Shown: positions 25,636 through 37,075, numbered from the stretch's first letter. The stretch is DNA of 64,000 bases from Kumtagia yinganensis (GCF_040081985.1 NZ_JBEBMH010000020.1:1-64000); one strand, 5' to 3'. The notes: generated by a model from the letters alone, not told the origin. Numbers and translations: made by a program.

Positions 25636-26729
25636 TGAAGACCCCGCACTACCTGATCGACAAGTCCCGGCTGCTCCGCAACCTCGAGCGGATCGCCTTT
25701 CTGCGCGAGAAGTCGGGAGCGAGGGCGCTGCTGGCGCTGAAGTGCTTCGCGGCCTGGAGCGTGTTCGACTTCATGCGTCCCTACATGGACGGCACGACGT
25801 CTTCGTCCCTCAACGAGGTCCGGCTCGGGAGCACCAGGTTCGGCGGCGAGACCCACGCCTACAGCGTCGCCTGGGCCGATCACGAGATCGACGAAGCGGC
25901 CGGGTTCGCCGACAAGATGATCTTCAATTCGATCGGCCAGCTCGATCGGTTCGCCGCGCATTTAGGCGGCCTTTCATGCGGCCTGCGGCTCAACCCGGGC
26001 ATCAGCGCCTCGCACTTCGACCTCGCCGATCCGGCGCGGCCGTTCAGCCGCCTCGGCGAGACCGATCCGGGAAGGATCGAATCCGTGCTCGACCGGATCA
26101 ACGGCTTCATGATCCACAACAACTGCGAGAACGGCGACTTCTCGCTGTTCTCGGGCATGCTTGATCGGATCGAGGAAAAGTACGGCGAGCTTCTCCGCTA
26201 CGCCGACTGGATCAGCCTGGGAGGCGGCATCCACTTTACGGCCGACGGCTATCCCCTCCACGCTCTGTGCGAACGTCTGAAGCGCTTCTCCGAAAGATAT
26301 GGGGCGCAGGTCTATCTCGAACCCGGCGAGGCGGCGATCACCGACAGCACGACGCTGGAGGTGACGGTCCTCGACACGCTCGACACCGGGCGAAAGCTGG
26401 CGATCGTCGATGCTTCGGTCGAGGCGCACATGCTGGATCTCCTGATCTACAGGCAGGAAGCCAAGGTCGCGCCCGACAGTGGTCCTTTCGAATACATGGT
26501 CTGCGGCAAGTCCTGCCTGGCCGGGGACATTTTCGGCAGCTTCCGATTCCAGGCCCCGCTCGACGTCGGCGACCGCGTCTCGATCCAGGACGCGGCCGGC
26601 TACACCATGGTGAAGAAGAACGGGTTCAACGGCGTGGCCATGCCTGCCATCGCCGTGCGCGAACTCGACGGCTCCGTCCGCACGGTCCGCGAGTTCGGCT
26701 ACGCCGACTACGAATCCAGCCTCTCTTGA
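25632..26729 (+). CDS. nspC: Carboxynorspermidine/carboxyspermidine decarboxylase
   Basis: The protein has 365 residues, of the PLP-dependent alanine-racemase-fold (group IV) decarboxylases. Visible features are the PLP lysine in LLALKCFAAWSVFDFMRPYM, the glycine-rich phosphate loop ISLGGGIHFT, YLEPGEAAITDST, and the second active-site segment VCGKSCLAGDIFG with its catalytic Cys, followed by DAAGYTMVKKNGFNG. It decarboxylates carboxy(nor)spermidine, the last step of the carboxyspermidine route to sym-norspermidine or spermidine. The first ATG overlaps the upstream stop (ATGATGA). The partner synthase follows 38 bp downstream. Confidence 0.93.
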   Translation: MMKTPHYLIDKSRLLRNLERIAFLREKSGARALLALKCFAAWSVFDFMRPYMDGTTSSSLNEVRLGSTRFGGETHAYSVAWADHEIDEAAGFADKMIFNSIGQLDRFAAHLGGLSCGLRLNPGISASHFDLADPARPFSRLGETDPGRIESVLDRINGFMIHNNCENGDFSLFSGMLDRIEEKYGELLRYADWISLGGGIHFTADGYPLHALCERLKRFSERYGAQVYLEPGEAAITDSTTLEVTVLDTLDTGRKLAIVDASVEAHMLDLLIYRQEAKVAPDSGPFEYMVCGKSCLAGDIFGSFRFQAPLDVGDRVSIQDAAGYTMVKKNGFNGVAMPAIAVRELDGSVRTVREFGYADYESSLS

Positions 26730-26767
26730 AAATTCATGCCCAACAAGGAAGGAGAACCCTCCCCGAA

Positions 26768-28014
26768 ATGGAGAAGCACGTCCTGATCATCGGCGCTGGA
26801 GGCGTCGCGAACGTCGTCGCGCACAAATGCGCGCAGAACAACGACATCCTCGGCGACATCCACATCGCCTCCCGGACGCTGGAAAAGTGCGAGGCGATCA
26901 TCGCTTCGATACGGGAGAAGGACAGGACGCACTGAAGACGCATGCCCGGCTCGAGGCCCACCAACTGGACGCGCTCGATACCCCAGCCACCGAAGACTTG
27001 ATCCGGCGCACAGGCGCGCAGATCGTCATCAACGTCGGCTCGGCGTTCCTGAACATGTCCGTGCTGTCGGCCTGCATCGCCACAGGCGCCGCCTACATCG
27101 ACACCGCGATCCACGAGGATCCCGCGAAGGTATGCGAGACCCCGCCCTGGTACGCGAACTACGAGTGGAAGCGCCGCGAGGAATGCGCCGCAGCCAACGT
27201 GACCGCCATCCTCGGAGCGGGTTTCGATCCAGGTGTAGTGAACGCCTACGCCAAGCTGGCCAAGGACGACTATTTCGACCGGATCGATTCGCTCGACATC
27301 ATCGACATCAACGCGGGCAGCCACGGCAGGTACTTCGCCACGAACTTCGATCCGGAGATCAACTTCCGGGAATTCACCGGGCAGGTCTGGTCGTGGCAGG
27401 AGGGGAAATGGACTTCCAACCGCATGTTCGAGGTCGGGCAGGAGTGGGAACTTCCCGTGGTCGGGCGGCAGAAGGCCTACCTCACGGGACATGACGAGGT
27501 GCATTCGCTGTCCCAGCTCCTTGGTATCCCGAACGTGCGATTCTGGATGGGCTTCGGCGACCACTACATCAACGTCTTCAACGTCCTGAGGAACCTCGGT
27601 CTCCTGTCCGAGAAGCCCGTCACGACCGCCGAAGGAGTCGACGTCGTCCCGCTGAAGGTGGTGAAGGCAGTGCTTCCGGACCCGTCGTCACTGGCTGACG
27701 GCTACACGGGCAAGACCTGCATCGGCACCCTCGCCAAGGGCGTGAAGGACGGCCGCGAGCGCGAGATCTTCATCTACAACGTCGCCGATCACGAGGAGGC
27801 CTGCGAGGAGGTCGGGAGCCAGGGCATCTCGTACACGGCCGGCGTGCCGGCCGTCGCCGCAGCCATCCTCGTCGCGACGCGTCGATGGGACATCGGCAGG
27901 ATGGCGAACGTGGAAGAGCTGCCGCCGCGGCCGTTCCTCGGACTCCTGGGCAAGCTCGGACTGTCCACGCATCTCAGCGAAGGATGCGACGATCGGGTCT
28001 TGCTGTTCCCTTGA
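26768..28014 (+). pseudogene. Carboxynorspermidine synthase (saccharopine dehydrogenase-like), frameshifted
   Basis: The start MEKHVLIIGAGGVANVVAHK has the Rossmann GxGGVA motif. After IIASIREKD the frame ends at 26933-26935. The rest of the protein continues in another frame from about 26925: INVGSAFLNMSVLSACI, DTAIHEDPAKVCETPPWY, ILGAGFDPGVVNAYAKLA, INAGSHGRYFATNFDPEINF, GDHYINVFNVLRNLGLLS and YTAGVPAVAAAILVATR. The two pieces make a full-length enzyme of about 415 aa that reductively condenses aspartate semialdehyde with a diamine. A one-base change between gacaggac repeats would restore the frame. AAGGAGAA lies upstream of ATG 26768. If real, the frameshift breaks the pathway started by the intact nspC. 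Confidence 0.85.
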
Positions 28015-28061
28015 TTTCTCAGGCGGGCGCGTCGTCCTGTGGCGCGCCCGTAAGTCCGACA

Positions 28062-28804
28062 TCAGATCGTTCTCTGCCGGGTTTTTCCTGGGTGGCCCCA
28101 AGCCTCCAGTTCGTAGACCGCGCGAAGGATTCCGGTTCTGGTGGGCAGGAGGGCCGATAGGGACTCGATCCACGGTAGATGCGCCACCCGCCCGGCGATC
28201 TTGTCCGACAGCGACAGGGACCGTGCCGTCCTGCAGCAATGGGAAATACCCGCTGAGGCGACCAGTCCGGAGAAGGCGTCCGCTGTTTTCACCGACATGA
28301 ACAGTACGGCATCGAACTCTCCGCGCCGAAGAAGGCAGCCGCCTCGTCGGGCAGCCGCGAAGCCGAACTGGTCGCGTAGACTTCAACGCGACCGCAGCTA
28401 TAGCCCTGCAACGCCAGGGCCCCGGCCACATCCATCGAAACGTGTCGGCCGCTGGCATATGCGAGCGGGCCGTCCTGGGGCCGCCAGTGACGTCTGATCA
28501 TTTCCAGAAGGCTGGAAGCCGTGCCGGTGGCCGCCACGATGTTGGACAGGCCTGCGGCCTCCGCGGCGGACGCCGTGTCGGGCCCCACCGCGAACACCCG
28601 GACAGCCGGGTCCAGCCCCTTCAGCGCAGGAACCGCATTGGCCGAGGTCAAGATGATCGCCGAGGCCAAGCGGAGGATCGTGTCGTCAAACGGCAGCCGA
28701 TCCACCCGCAGCAGCGGCGCGACATGAACGCCGTGGCCACGGCTTCGCAGGGCTTCCCCCAGCGCGTCGGCCTGCGCCTTTGGACGGGTAAGCAGCAGGT
28801 TCAC
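28062..28804 (-). pseudogene. hemD: Uroporphyrinogen-III synthase (HemD), frameshifted
   Basis: The frame 28289-28804 starts MNLLLTRPKAQADALGEALR and has HemD features ASAIILTSANAVPAL, VRVFAVGPDTASAAEAAG and the DGPLAYASGRHVSMDVAGAL segment. It then stops after AAFFGAES. The expected continuation EFDAVLFMSVKTADAFSGLV lies in the next frame (28062-28298) and runs to a normal C terminus. One missing base near 28320 explains the break. HemD cyclises hydroxymethylbilane to uroporphyrinogen III in haem and cobalamin synthesis. As the last gene of dadA-alr-gdh-hemD on a mobile island, it is likely a dispensable extra copy. Confidence 0.8.
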
Positions 28805-28833
28805 TCGGCTCTCCGGCGCGGGTATATCAATCG

Positions 28834-30102
28834 TCAGCTCGTGAAGAAGCTCTGCGTGCCGTGTGCCTCGATTGCATCGGCGAGACGGCCGAGCGCATGG
28901 ACATAGGCTGCGGTCCGCATCGTCACCTGCTTGTCACGGCTTACGTTCCAGACTTCACGGCCTTCCCGTTCCATGATGGTCTTCAGCCGATCGTGGATGT
29001 CCTCGACGGGCCAGTAGAAGCCCTGCCGGTTCTGCACCCACTCGAAGTAGGAAACGGTCACGCCTCCGGCGTTCGCGAGGATGTCGGGAAGGACGACGGT
29101 TCCTTGCTTCTCGAGGATTTCGTCCGCTTCCGGCGTGACCGGGCCGTTGGCTAGCTCGAGCACGAGCTTGGCTTTGAGCGATGCGGCATTGCCTTCATGG
29201 ATCATGTTCTCAAGCGCCGCCGGAACGAGCAGGTCGCAGTCGACCGCGAGGAGTTCGTCAGCCGCGATCCTTTCGTGACCGCCCGTACCGACTGTGCTGC
29301 TGACAGGCTTTCCGTTCGCCTTGGCATCGAGCAGAAGGTCGACATGCAGTCCGGCCGACGAAAGAACGGCTCCCTCCGAGTCCGAGACGGCGACGATCTT
29401 GTGGCCGTCCGCGGCAAGCAGGCGCGCGATATGCTGTCCGGCATTTCCGAAGCCCTGGATCGCCACCCGCATCGTCTGCCCGAGTTGCAGGTCCGATGCC
29501 AGATGCCGGACGAGGTAGTAGCCGCCCCGCGCGGTCGCGTCGCCCCGCCCGAGAGACCCGCCAAGCGAGATCGGCTTGCCCGTTATCACGGCCGGCTCGT
29601 GCTGGCCGACGATCTGCGCGTACTCGTCGGCCATCCAGCCCATGATCATGGAGTTCGTGTAGACGTCCGGCGCGGGAATGTCCCGATCGGGACCGATGAT
29701 GCGCGCGAAGGCCTGGATGTAGGCGCGGGACAGCCGTTCCAGCTCTGCCTTGGACAGGGTGCGCGGGTCCACCTGGACGGCTCCCTTGCCGCCGCCATAT
29801 GGCAGGTTCATTACCGCGCATTTGAAGGTCATCCAGAACGCCAGCGTCTCGACTTCCTCGGCTGTCGACGCCGGATGGAAGCGGATACCGCCCTTGGTCG
29901 GTCCGCGCGTGTCGTCGTAGCGGCATCGCCAGGCAAGGAAGGACTTCCGCGATCCGTCGTCCATGCGGATCATGAGCCTGACCTTGGTGGTCTCACGAGC
30001 GTATTTGAGCTTCTCGATGACGTCGGGATCGATGCTGAGGTGGGCGGCCGCCTCGTCCAGGCGAACCAGGGCGTCATCGAGCAGGGAATGTTCTTGCATC
30101 AT
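28834..30102 (-). CDS. gdhA: Glutamate dehydrogenase (Glu/Leu/Phe/Val dehydrogenase family)
   Basis: The protein has 422 residues. Substrate-site motifs KGGIRFHP, MTFKCAVMNLPYGGGKGAV (catalytic Lys) and the NAD(P)-binding VAIQGFGNAGQHIARLLAA are present. Later segments VPAALENMIHEGNA and PDILANAGGVTVSYFEWVQN fit the hexameric 45-kDa GDH class. It interconverts glutamate and 2-oxoglutarate plus ammonia. AAGGAG lies before the ATG. It lies 45 bp after alr and 29 bp before hemD on the same strand, so it is probably in one transcript with dadA and alr, linking D-alanine deamination with ammonia and glutamate handling. Confidence 0.93.
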   Translation of the reverse strand: MMQEHSLLDDALVRLDEAAAHLSIDPDVIEKLKYARETTKVRLMIRMDDGSRKSFLAWRCRYDDTRGPTKGGIRFHPASTAEEVETLAFWMTFKCAVMNLPYGGGKGAVQVDPRTLSKAELERLSRAYIQAFARIIGPDRDIPAPDVYTNSMIMGWMADEYAQIVGQHEPAVITGKPISLGGSLGRGDATARGGYYLVRHLASDLQLGQTMRVAIQGFGNAGQHIARLLAADGHKIVAVSDSEGAVLSSAGLHVDLLLDAKANGKPVSSTVGTGGHERIAADELLAVDCDLLVPAALENMIHEGNAASLKAKLVLELANGPVTPEADEILEKQGTVVLPDILANAGGVTVSYFEWVQNRQGFYWPVEDIHDRLKTIMEREGREVWNVSRDKQVTMRTAAYVHALGRLADAIEAHGTQSFFTS

Positions 30103-30147
30103 GTCTCCTTCATTGGTGGATGCGTAGGTTTGGCGTGCTTGCCGAGA

Positions 30148-31263
30148 TCACGCGGCGAGCGCCGCGTGGCGGCGGTAGTCCCGGGCGAAGCGGCGGCCGA
30201 GGCGGGTCATGATCTCGTAGCCGATGGTGCCTGCGGCACGGGCGACATCGTCCACCGTCTGGCGAGGGCAGATGAGATCCACGAATTCGCCTTCGCGCGG
30301 GGTGTCGGCGCAGTCGGTCGCATCTACGACGATGCTGTCCATCGACACGCGGCCGGTGAACGGCATCGCATGCCCTTTATAGAACGCCGAAAGAGCGGTC
30401 CCCCGCGGCCAGCCGTCGGCGTACCCGATCGACAGCGTCGCGAGCCGCGATCGCCGCTGCATCCTCGACGCATGGCCGTAGCCGACATGGGTGTGGATCG
30501 GCACCTCGCGGAGCTGCAGCACGCGGGCCGATACCGTCACCGCCTGCCGCACCGGGCTCGTCTGCCCGACGACGGGACTGATGCCGTAGAGCGCCGCTCC
30601 AGGACGGACCAGATCGAAATGGAAGTCCTTTCCAAGCAGGATTCCGGCCGAATTGGCCAGCGAGGACTTGGCGTGCTTTGGAACCACGGTCCGCAGTTTG
30701 CCGAACTCGCGCAGCTGCCTGCGGTTTGCAGGATGGGGAGCGGTGTCGGCGCAGGCGAGATGGCTCATGACCAGCTCGACGGAGAGGCCGTTCAAGAGGG
30801 CCGGGTCGGTTGCCAGCATCGCCACGTCGCCGGGCGACAAGCCCAGGCGCGACATGCCCGTGTCGAGCTGGAGGGCGACGGGCATGCTGCGTCCCTTGTC
30901 CCGGGCATATCCGCGCCACGCCGCGAGTTCTCCTGCCGTGTTGACGACCGGGATCAGCACCGATTTGAGGAAATCGCCTTCGGTGCCCGCAGGCGTGCCG
31001 TTCAGGACGAGGACGCGGGAGCTGAACCCGATCGCCTTCCGCAGTTCGAGACCTTCTTCAAGATGGGCGACGAAGAAGGTCCTGCATCCGGCCGACTGGA
31101 GCGCGAGGCCGACTTCGGACGCACCCAGCCCATAGGCGTCGGCCTTCACGACCGCGGCGCATTCGGCCTTCTCCGCCAGCTTCGACAGCAGCCGCCAATT
31201 CGATACCACCGCATCGAGATCGACCGACAGGATCGCTCCTGCGCGCGACGCTGCGGGGCTCAT
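30148..31263 (-). CDS. alr: Alanine racemase (catabolic type)
   Basis: The protein has 371 residues with the alanine racemase PLP-lysine motif AAVVKADAYGLGASEVGLAL, followed by QLDTGMSRLGL, NSAGILLGKDF, RPGAALYGISPV, the second catalytic Tyr region VGYGHASRMQRRSRLATLSI and GRVSMDSIVVDATD. It interconverts L- and D-alanine. Its start overlaps the dadA stop (31260-31263, ATGA). Pairing with a D-amino-acid dehydrogenase indicates the catabolic DadX role rather than cell-wall supply. Confidence 0.93.
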   Translation of the reverse strand: MSPAASRAGAILSVDLDAVVSNWRLLSKLAEKAECAAVVKADAYGLGASEVGLALQSAGCRTFFVAHLEEGLELRKAIGFSSRVLVLNGTPAGTEGDFLKSVLIPVVNTAGELAAWRGYARDKGRSMPVALQLDTGMSRLGLSPGDVAMLATDPALLNGLSVELVMSHLACADTAPHPANRRQLREFGKLRTVVPKHAKSSLANSAGILLGKDFHFDLVRPGAALYGISPVVGQTSPVRQAVTVSARVLQLREVPIHTHVGYGHASRMQRRSRLATLSIGYADGWPRGTALSAFYKGHAMPFTGRVSMDSIVVDATDCADTPREGEFVDLICPRQTVDDVARAAGTIGYEIMTRLGRRFARDYRRHAALAA

Positions 31264-32513
31264 GATTTGTACCGCCCCGGACCGAGGTCGGTCACGTCGA
31301 TCTCGGGAGCCTTTCCGGACACGATGTCAGCAAGGACCTGGCCCGAACCGCACGCCATCGTCCACCCGAGCGTGCCATGCCCGGTGTTCACAAAGAGGCC
31401 CGGCACGGACGTGGCCCCCAGGATCGGCGGGCCGTCCGGGGTCATGGGCCTTAGGCCACACCAGAAGGAGGCTTCGGTGGCGCGTCCTGCTCCCGGGAAC
31501 AGGTCGGTCACCGAATGCTCGAGCGGCGCGCGGCGCGAACGTGGCAGGGACAGGTCGAAGCCCGAGATTTCGGCGGTTCCGCCCACGCGGATGCGGTCGC
31601 CAAGCCGCGTGATGGCGATCTTGTAGGTCTCGTCCATCACAGTGGACACAGGCGCGGCAGCCTCGTCCGTCATCGGCATCGTCAGCGAATACCCCTTCAC
31701 GGGATAGACGGGGACGTGGATGCCCACGGGCCCCAGCAGGCGCGGCGAGTAGCTCCCGGCCGCGATGACGACGGCATCGGCAGGCAGCAGTCCCTCCGCC
31801 GTGCGGACAGCCGAGACCCTGCCGCCCTCCAGGGCGACGGCCTCGACCGCGACGCCGTACCGGAAGTCGACCGAGGCCGACGCGAGGGCCGCCAGCTTCT
31901 CGGTGAACATGCGGCAGTCGCCCGTTTCATCGCCGGGAAGCCTCAAACCCCCGACGATCTTGTGGCTCACGCGCGCCAAGGCCGGTTCGGCAGCGACGCA
32001 CCCCGACGGCGCGAGCACCGAGAATTCGACGCGGAACTGCTTTAGGACTTCGATGTCGCCGACAACCCCGTCGAGCTGCTTCTGCGTCCGGAACAGCTGC
32101 AGGGTGCCATGGGTCCGCTCGTCGTATTCGATCCCCGTCGTCGCCCTGAGCTCACGGAGGCAGTCCCGGCTGTATTCCGCGATCGGAACCATGCGCGCCT
32201 TGTTCACCGCGTATCGGGACGACGTGCAGTTCGACAGCATCCTCAGGAGCCATGACCACATGGCGGGATCGAGCTTCGGGCGTATCGCGAGCGGCCCGTG
32301 CTTCATCAGCAGCCACTTGATCGCTTTCAGCGGCACCCCCGGTCCCGCCCAAGGGGACGAATAACCCGGAGAGACCTCTCCTGCATTGGCGTAGCTGGTT
32401 TCCAGAGCCGGACCCGGCTGGCGGTCTAACACGATGACTTCGTGCCCGGCGCGCGCGAGATACCACGCGGAGGTCACGCCGATGACCCCGCTTCCGACGA
32501 CGATGATCCTCAT
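31260..32513 (-). CDS. dadA: D-amino-acid dehydrogenase
   Basis: The protein has 417 residues from MRIIVVGSGVIGVTSAWYLA, the FAD-binding GxGxxG at the very N terminus. I chose this ATG (32513) because GAGGCGGAC precedes it; an in-frame extension to 32591 has no support. Further DAO-family segments are ETSYANAGEVSPGYSSPWAG, FRYGVAVEAVALEGGRV, GLRPMTPDGPPILGATSVPG and NTGHGTLGWTMACGSG. DadA oxidises D-alanine to pyruvate and ammonia, passing electrons to the respiratory chain at the membrane. It is the first gene of the dadA-alr-gdh-hemD run. Confidence 0.93.
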   Translation of the reverse strand: MRIIVVGSGVIGVTSAWYLARAGHEVIVLDRQPGPALETSYANAGEVSPGYSSPWAGPGVPLKAIKWLLMKHGPLAIRPKLDPAMWSWLLRMLSNCTSSRYAVNKARMVPIAEYSRDCLRELRATTGIEYDERTHGTLQLFRTQKQLDGVVGDIEVLKQFRVEFSVLAPSGCVAAEPALARVSHKIVGGLRLPGDETGDCRMFTEKLAALASASVDFRYGVAVEAVALEGGRVSAVRTAEGLLPADAVVIAAGSYSPRLLGPVGIHVPVYPVKGYSLTMPMTDEAAAPVSTVMDETYKIAITRLGDRIRVGGTAEISGFDLSLPRSRRAPLEHSVTDLFPGAGRATEASFWCGLRPMTPDGPPILGATSVPGLFVNTGHGTLGWTMACGSGQVLADIVSGKAPEIDVTDLGPGRYKS

Positions 32514-33183
32514 GTCCGCCTCCCGCGGACGAAGATGGGGGAAGCCGCACTTAGGCGGCCGGAAAGTGCCTCGAACATCATGCATCTCCACCGGGTCGGC
32601 GGTGGCGGACCCGGAAATCAGAACCGAATTTCAGGCTTGGTTGGATTTCCGGCCCCCGGTCGACGGCCTCGCGGCCGCGCCAGGGCTAGATGCACGCGAT
32701 GAGGCTTCCCGCATGGTTCATGAACCGGATGCGGGTCCTCGAATTCTTCCGGTCTGTCTGCGGCTGACGACGCAATCGTTTGCTCGCGGCTGGGGTGGCG
32801 CGGTCAACATAGCACCATAGCCGGATTGTTCAACTTCAGGATCAAGTTCGAAGTGGCCAGTTGGCGTATGGGAGAACGGGTTGAATTAGTGACGGCAGCG
32901 GTCCCGTGAGACGCCAGGATTCTTGCGGCCGTAGAAGGAGGTTGCCATCCATCCCAAAATGGCATGACACGACTACAAAAATGTTGGGCTCAGGACCGGT
33001 TCATCACGTGGACATTCCTCACGACCGTCAACCGAACCTTCTTCTGTGCCCGCCGAGCACTTTGGAACCAGCGTAAGGATAAACCCCTTCCTCGTGCATC
33101 GACAAAGCGAGGCCAAGGCTCGAACAGACGGGAACCGGAGCGCGAAAGCTGCAACCCGCGCAGACCCATCGCGAAACCACGGT
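32514..33183. other. Long intergenic region between dadA and the Crp/Fnr gene
   Basis: About 670 bases. It must hold the dadA promoter region. Open frames exist on both strands but none has a ribosome binding site with a familiar product. I see no RNA gene, repeat or clear operator. Confidence 0.4.
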
Positions 33184-33912
33184 CTATCGGGGTTCGCATC
33201 GGAAACTAAGGTAGGCCGCATCGAAGCCCGAGACCCTAGCCAGTTTTGGAAAGTCATGGATCCGAACATTATGCTGGTGCCATGAGACCAGACCCGTGGC
33301 GCGCAAGTCCTTCACTATCCGGTTGGTATGCACCACCGATAATCCCAGCAGATCCGCAAGCACCGCCTGGCTCACTGGCAATTTGAACTGTTGTTCCTGG
33401 GCAAGCCCGACAGCTTCCTTACGCACATACATTTCGCAGAGCAGGTGTCCCAGCCGCTCGAGCGGCGTATGTCTGCCCATGAGCGTCGTCATACGGCGCT
33501 GGATAGCCGCGTCGACCGTTGTGAGCAGCCACAGCAGCCGCGTCAAATGAGGCGCGCGCTCCGTGATCGTCCGGATTTCTTCGTGGCGAACGAAGACGGC
33601 CTTGCAAGCCGTCAACGCAACGACGCCATGATCCATCTCCCGCAAGGTTAGCCCGTGCAGGTCGACAAAGTCGCCCCCGATGTGGAGAGCCGTCAGCTGG
33701 CGAGAGCCGTTGGCGCGGACGACCGATCGAGCGGCTAGCCCTTCCTCCAGAAGGCAACTTGAATGAGGGCGCGATCCGTCCGCGACAATCTCTTCTCCTT
33801 TGGCGAAGTCTGCTTTACGCAAATGCAGCGCTTCGAGCATCTCTGCCTCGCCAGTTGGAAGAACGTCGCGGCGGCGCAGGTTGGCCATGAGTAGCTCGAT
33901 AGCAGACGGCAT
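33184..33912 (-). CDS. Crp/Fnr-family transcription regulator
   Basis: The protein has 242 residues from MPSAIELLMANLRRRDVLPT (GAGGG upstream; the longer frame to 34044 is unlikely). The cyclic-nucleotide-binding-like beta roll contains FAKGEEIVADGSRPHSSCLL and LTALHIGGDFVDLHGLTLR. The C-terminal HTH reads LPVSQAVLADLLGLSVVHTN with a recognition helix TNRIVKDLRATGLVSW. No FNR-type cysteine cluster is seen, so it is not an Fe-S oxygen sensor. It is divergent from the YciE-like stress gene across about 200 bp and could regulate it or itself. Confidence 0.88.
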   Translation of the reverse strand: MPSAIELLMANLRRRDVLPTGEAEMLEALHLRKADFAKGEEIVADGSRPHSSCLLEEGLAARSVVRANGSRQLTALHIGGDFVDLHGLTLREMDHGVVALTACKAVFVRHEEIRTITERAPHLTRLLWLLTTVDAAIQRRMTTLMGRHTPLERLGHLLCEMYVRKEAVGLAQEQQFKLPVSQAVLADLLGLSVVHTNRIVKDLRATGLVSWHQHNVRIHDFPKLARVSGFDAAYLSFRCEPR

Positions 33913-34022
33913 TATCGTCACGCCCTCTTTTCGTCGCGATATCTCACTTCGGATCCCTCCCTGCGCGCCGAACAACCGAATAGCAGTCGCGGCTGCTATC
34001 GAAACCCTATCAAAATTGAATG

Positions 34023-34047
34023 GGAACGGTGAGTGAGCGCCCACGTT
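34023..34047 (+). promoter_or_regulatory. EcfG-type general stress promoter
   Basis: GGAAC at 34023-34027 is followed after exactly 16 bases by CGTT at 34044-34047. This matches the alphaproteobacterial EcfG consensus GGAAC-N16/17-CGTT. It lies 66 bp upstream of the YciE-like start codon. It suggests control by the PhyR-NepR-EcfG cascade. Confidence 0.75.
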
Positions 34048-34113
34048 AAAAGTGAGCGATCACGTCCGCGTGAAGTCGCGCCCCGCCCAGAATCTCGCGA
34101 AAGGGACATGAAA

Positions 34114-34620
34114 ATGGCCAAGGAAAAGACGTTGGAAGACCTCTTCCACGATACGCTCAAGGACATCTACTACGCCGAGCGCAAGATCCTGAAAGCGCTG
34201 CCCAAAATGAAGCGCGCCGCGCAGTCGGATGAGCTCAAGGCTGCCTTCGAGAAGCACCAACAGGAGACCGAGGGTCAGGTCGAGCGCCTGCAGCAGGTGT
34301 TCGAAATCATCGGCAAGCGCGCGCAGGGCAAGACCTGCGACGCTATTGAGGGAATCATCGCTGAGGGCGAAGAGATTATGGACGAGTTCAAGGACACGGC
34401 AGCACTGGATGCCGGCCTGATCTCGGCCGCCCAGGCCGTGGAGCACTACGAGATCACCCGCTACGGCACCCTGAAGCGCTGGGCGACCGAACTCGGCATG
34501 GCCGACGCGGCCAAGCTGCTCGACGCCACGCTCCAGGAAGAGTCAAAGACCGACAGCGACCTGACAAAGCTCGCCGACGCTTCGGCCAATGACAGGGCAA
34601 AGGCACGCAAAGCCGCCTGA
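34114..34620 (+). CDS. YciE/YciF-like ferritin-fold stress protein (DUF892)
   Basis: The protein has 168 residues from MAKEKTLEDLFHDTLKDIYY; AAAGGG lies 8 nt before this ATG, whereas an ATG six bases earlier is too close. The DUF892 four-helix ferritin-like pattern is clear: DIYYAERKILKALPKMKRAA, FEKHQQETEGQVERLQQVFE, DAGLISAAQAVEHYEITRYG and LLDATLQEESKTDSDLTKLA, with Glu/His residues suited to a di-iron site. Family members are stress-induced, often under RpoS or EcfG; an EcfG promoter lies upstream. The tail is Lys/Ala-rich. Followed by a strong hairpin terminator. Confidence 0.88.
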   Translation: MAKEKTLEDLFHDTLKDIYYAERKILKALPKMKRAAQSDELKAAFEKHQQETEGQVERLQQVFEIIGKRAQGKTCDAIEGIIAEGEEIMDEFKDTAALDAGLISAAQAVEHYEITRYGTLKRWATELGMADAAKLLDATLQEESKTDSDLTKLADASANDRAKARKAA

Positions 34621-34626
34621 AGCACG

Positions 34627-34657
34627 AACGACCCGGGAGATCGCTTCCCGGGTCGTT
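34627..34657 (+). terminator. Rho-independent-like terminator after the YciE gene
   Basis: A 12-bp stem (aacgacccggga with tcccgggtcgtt) with a 7-nt loop begins 7 bp after the stop codon and is followed by tgc. The stem is very stable, although the T-run is short. Confidence 0.7.
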
Positions 34658-34682
34658 TGCTTGAGGCGTCGGAGGCATCCCA

Positions 34683-34921
34683 TGCATCTGCTGGCACTCC
34701 ACAGGATCGCCCGTTCCGGCGACGGGCTCGCGTCCGAACTCCAGCGGCTTCTCTCCGCCCGTGAGGCTCAGTCTGCCGACACCCGCATCGTGCAGCTGCG
34801 CCGTTTCAATCCCGCCATTCCGGATGTAGCCGGCGGATTTCCGCAGCAGACATTGTCCGGAGACGACCCGCGCAGCCGGGAGCGCCAACCACAACCACGC
34901 CCAAGGCGTCCGCCTGGCTGA
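34683..34921 (+). CDS. Small hypothetical protein before katE, 79 aa
   Basis: ATG 34683 is preceded by GGAGGCATCC, a strong ribosome binding site. The product starts MHLLALHRIARSGDGLASEL and ends in an Arg/Pro-rich, probably disordered tail. No family is recognised. It lies between the terminator of the YciE gene and katE (40 bp downstream) and may be co-transcribed with katE. The atypical C terminus leaves open that it is a spurious frame. Confidence 0.4.
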
Positions 34922-34961
34922 TCCGGACGGAGTTCGTCCGCGTTATCAACGAGGAAATCCC

Positions 34962-37070
<2,109 letters not shown>

Positions 37071-37075
37071 GGGCC

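Noticed and set aside
29197..31626. An 809-aa plus-strand reading frame
   Set aside because: It is antisense to gdhA, alr and dadA, which are clear genes; the long open frame is a by-product of GC-rich codon usage.
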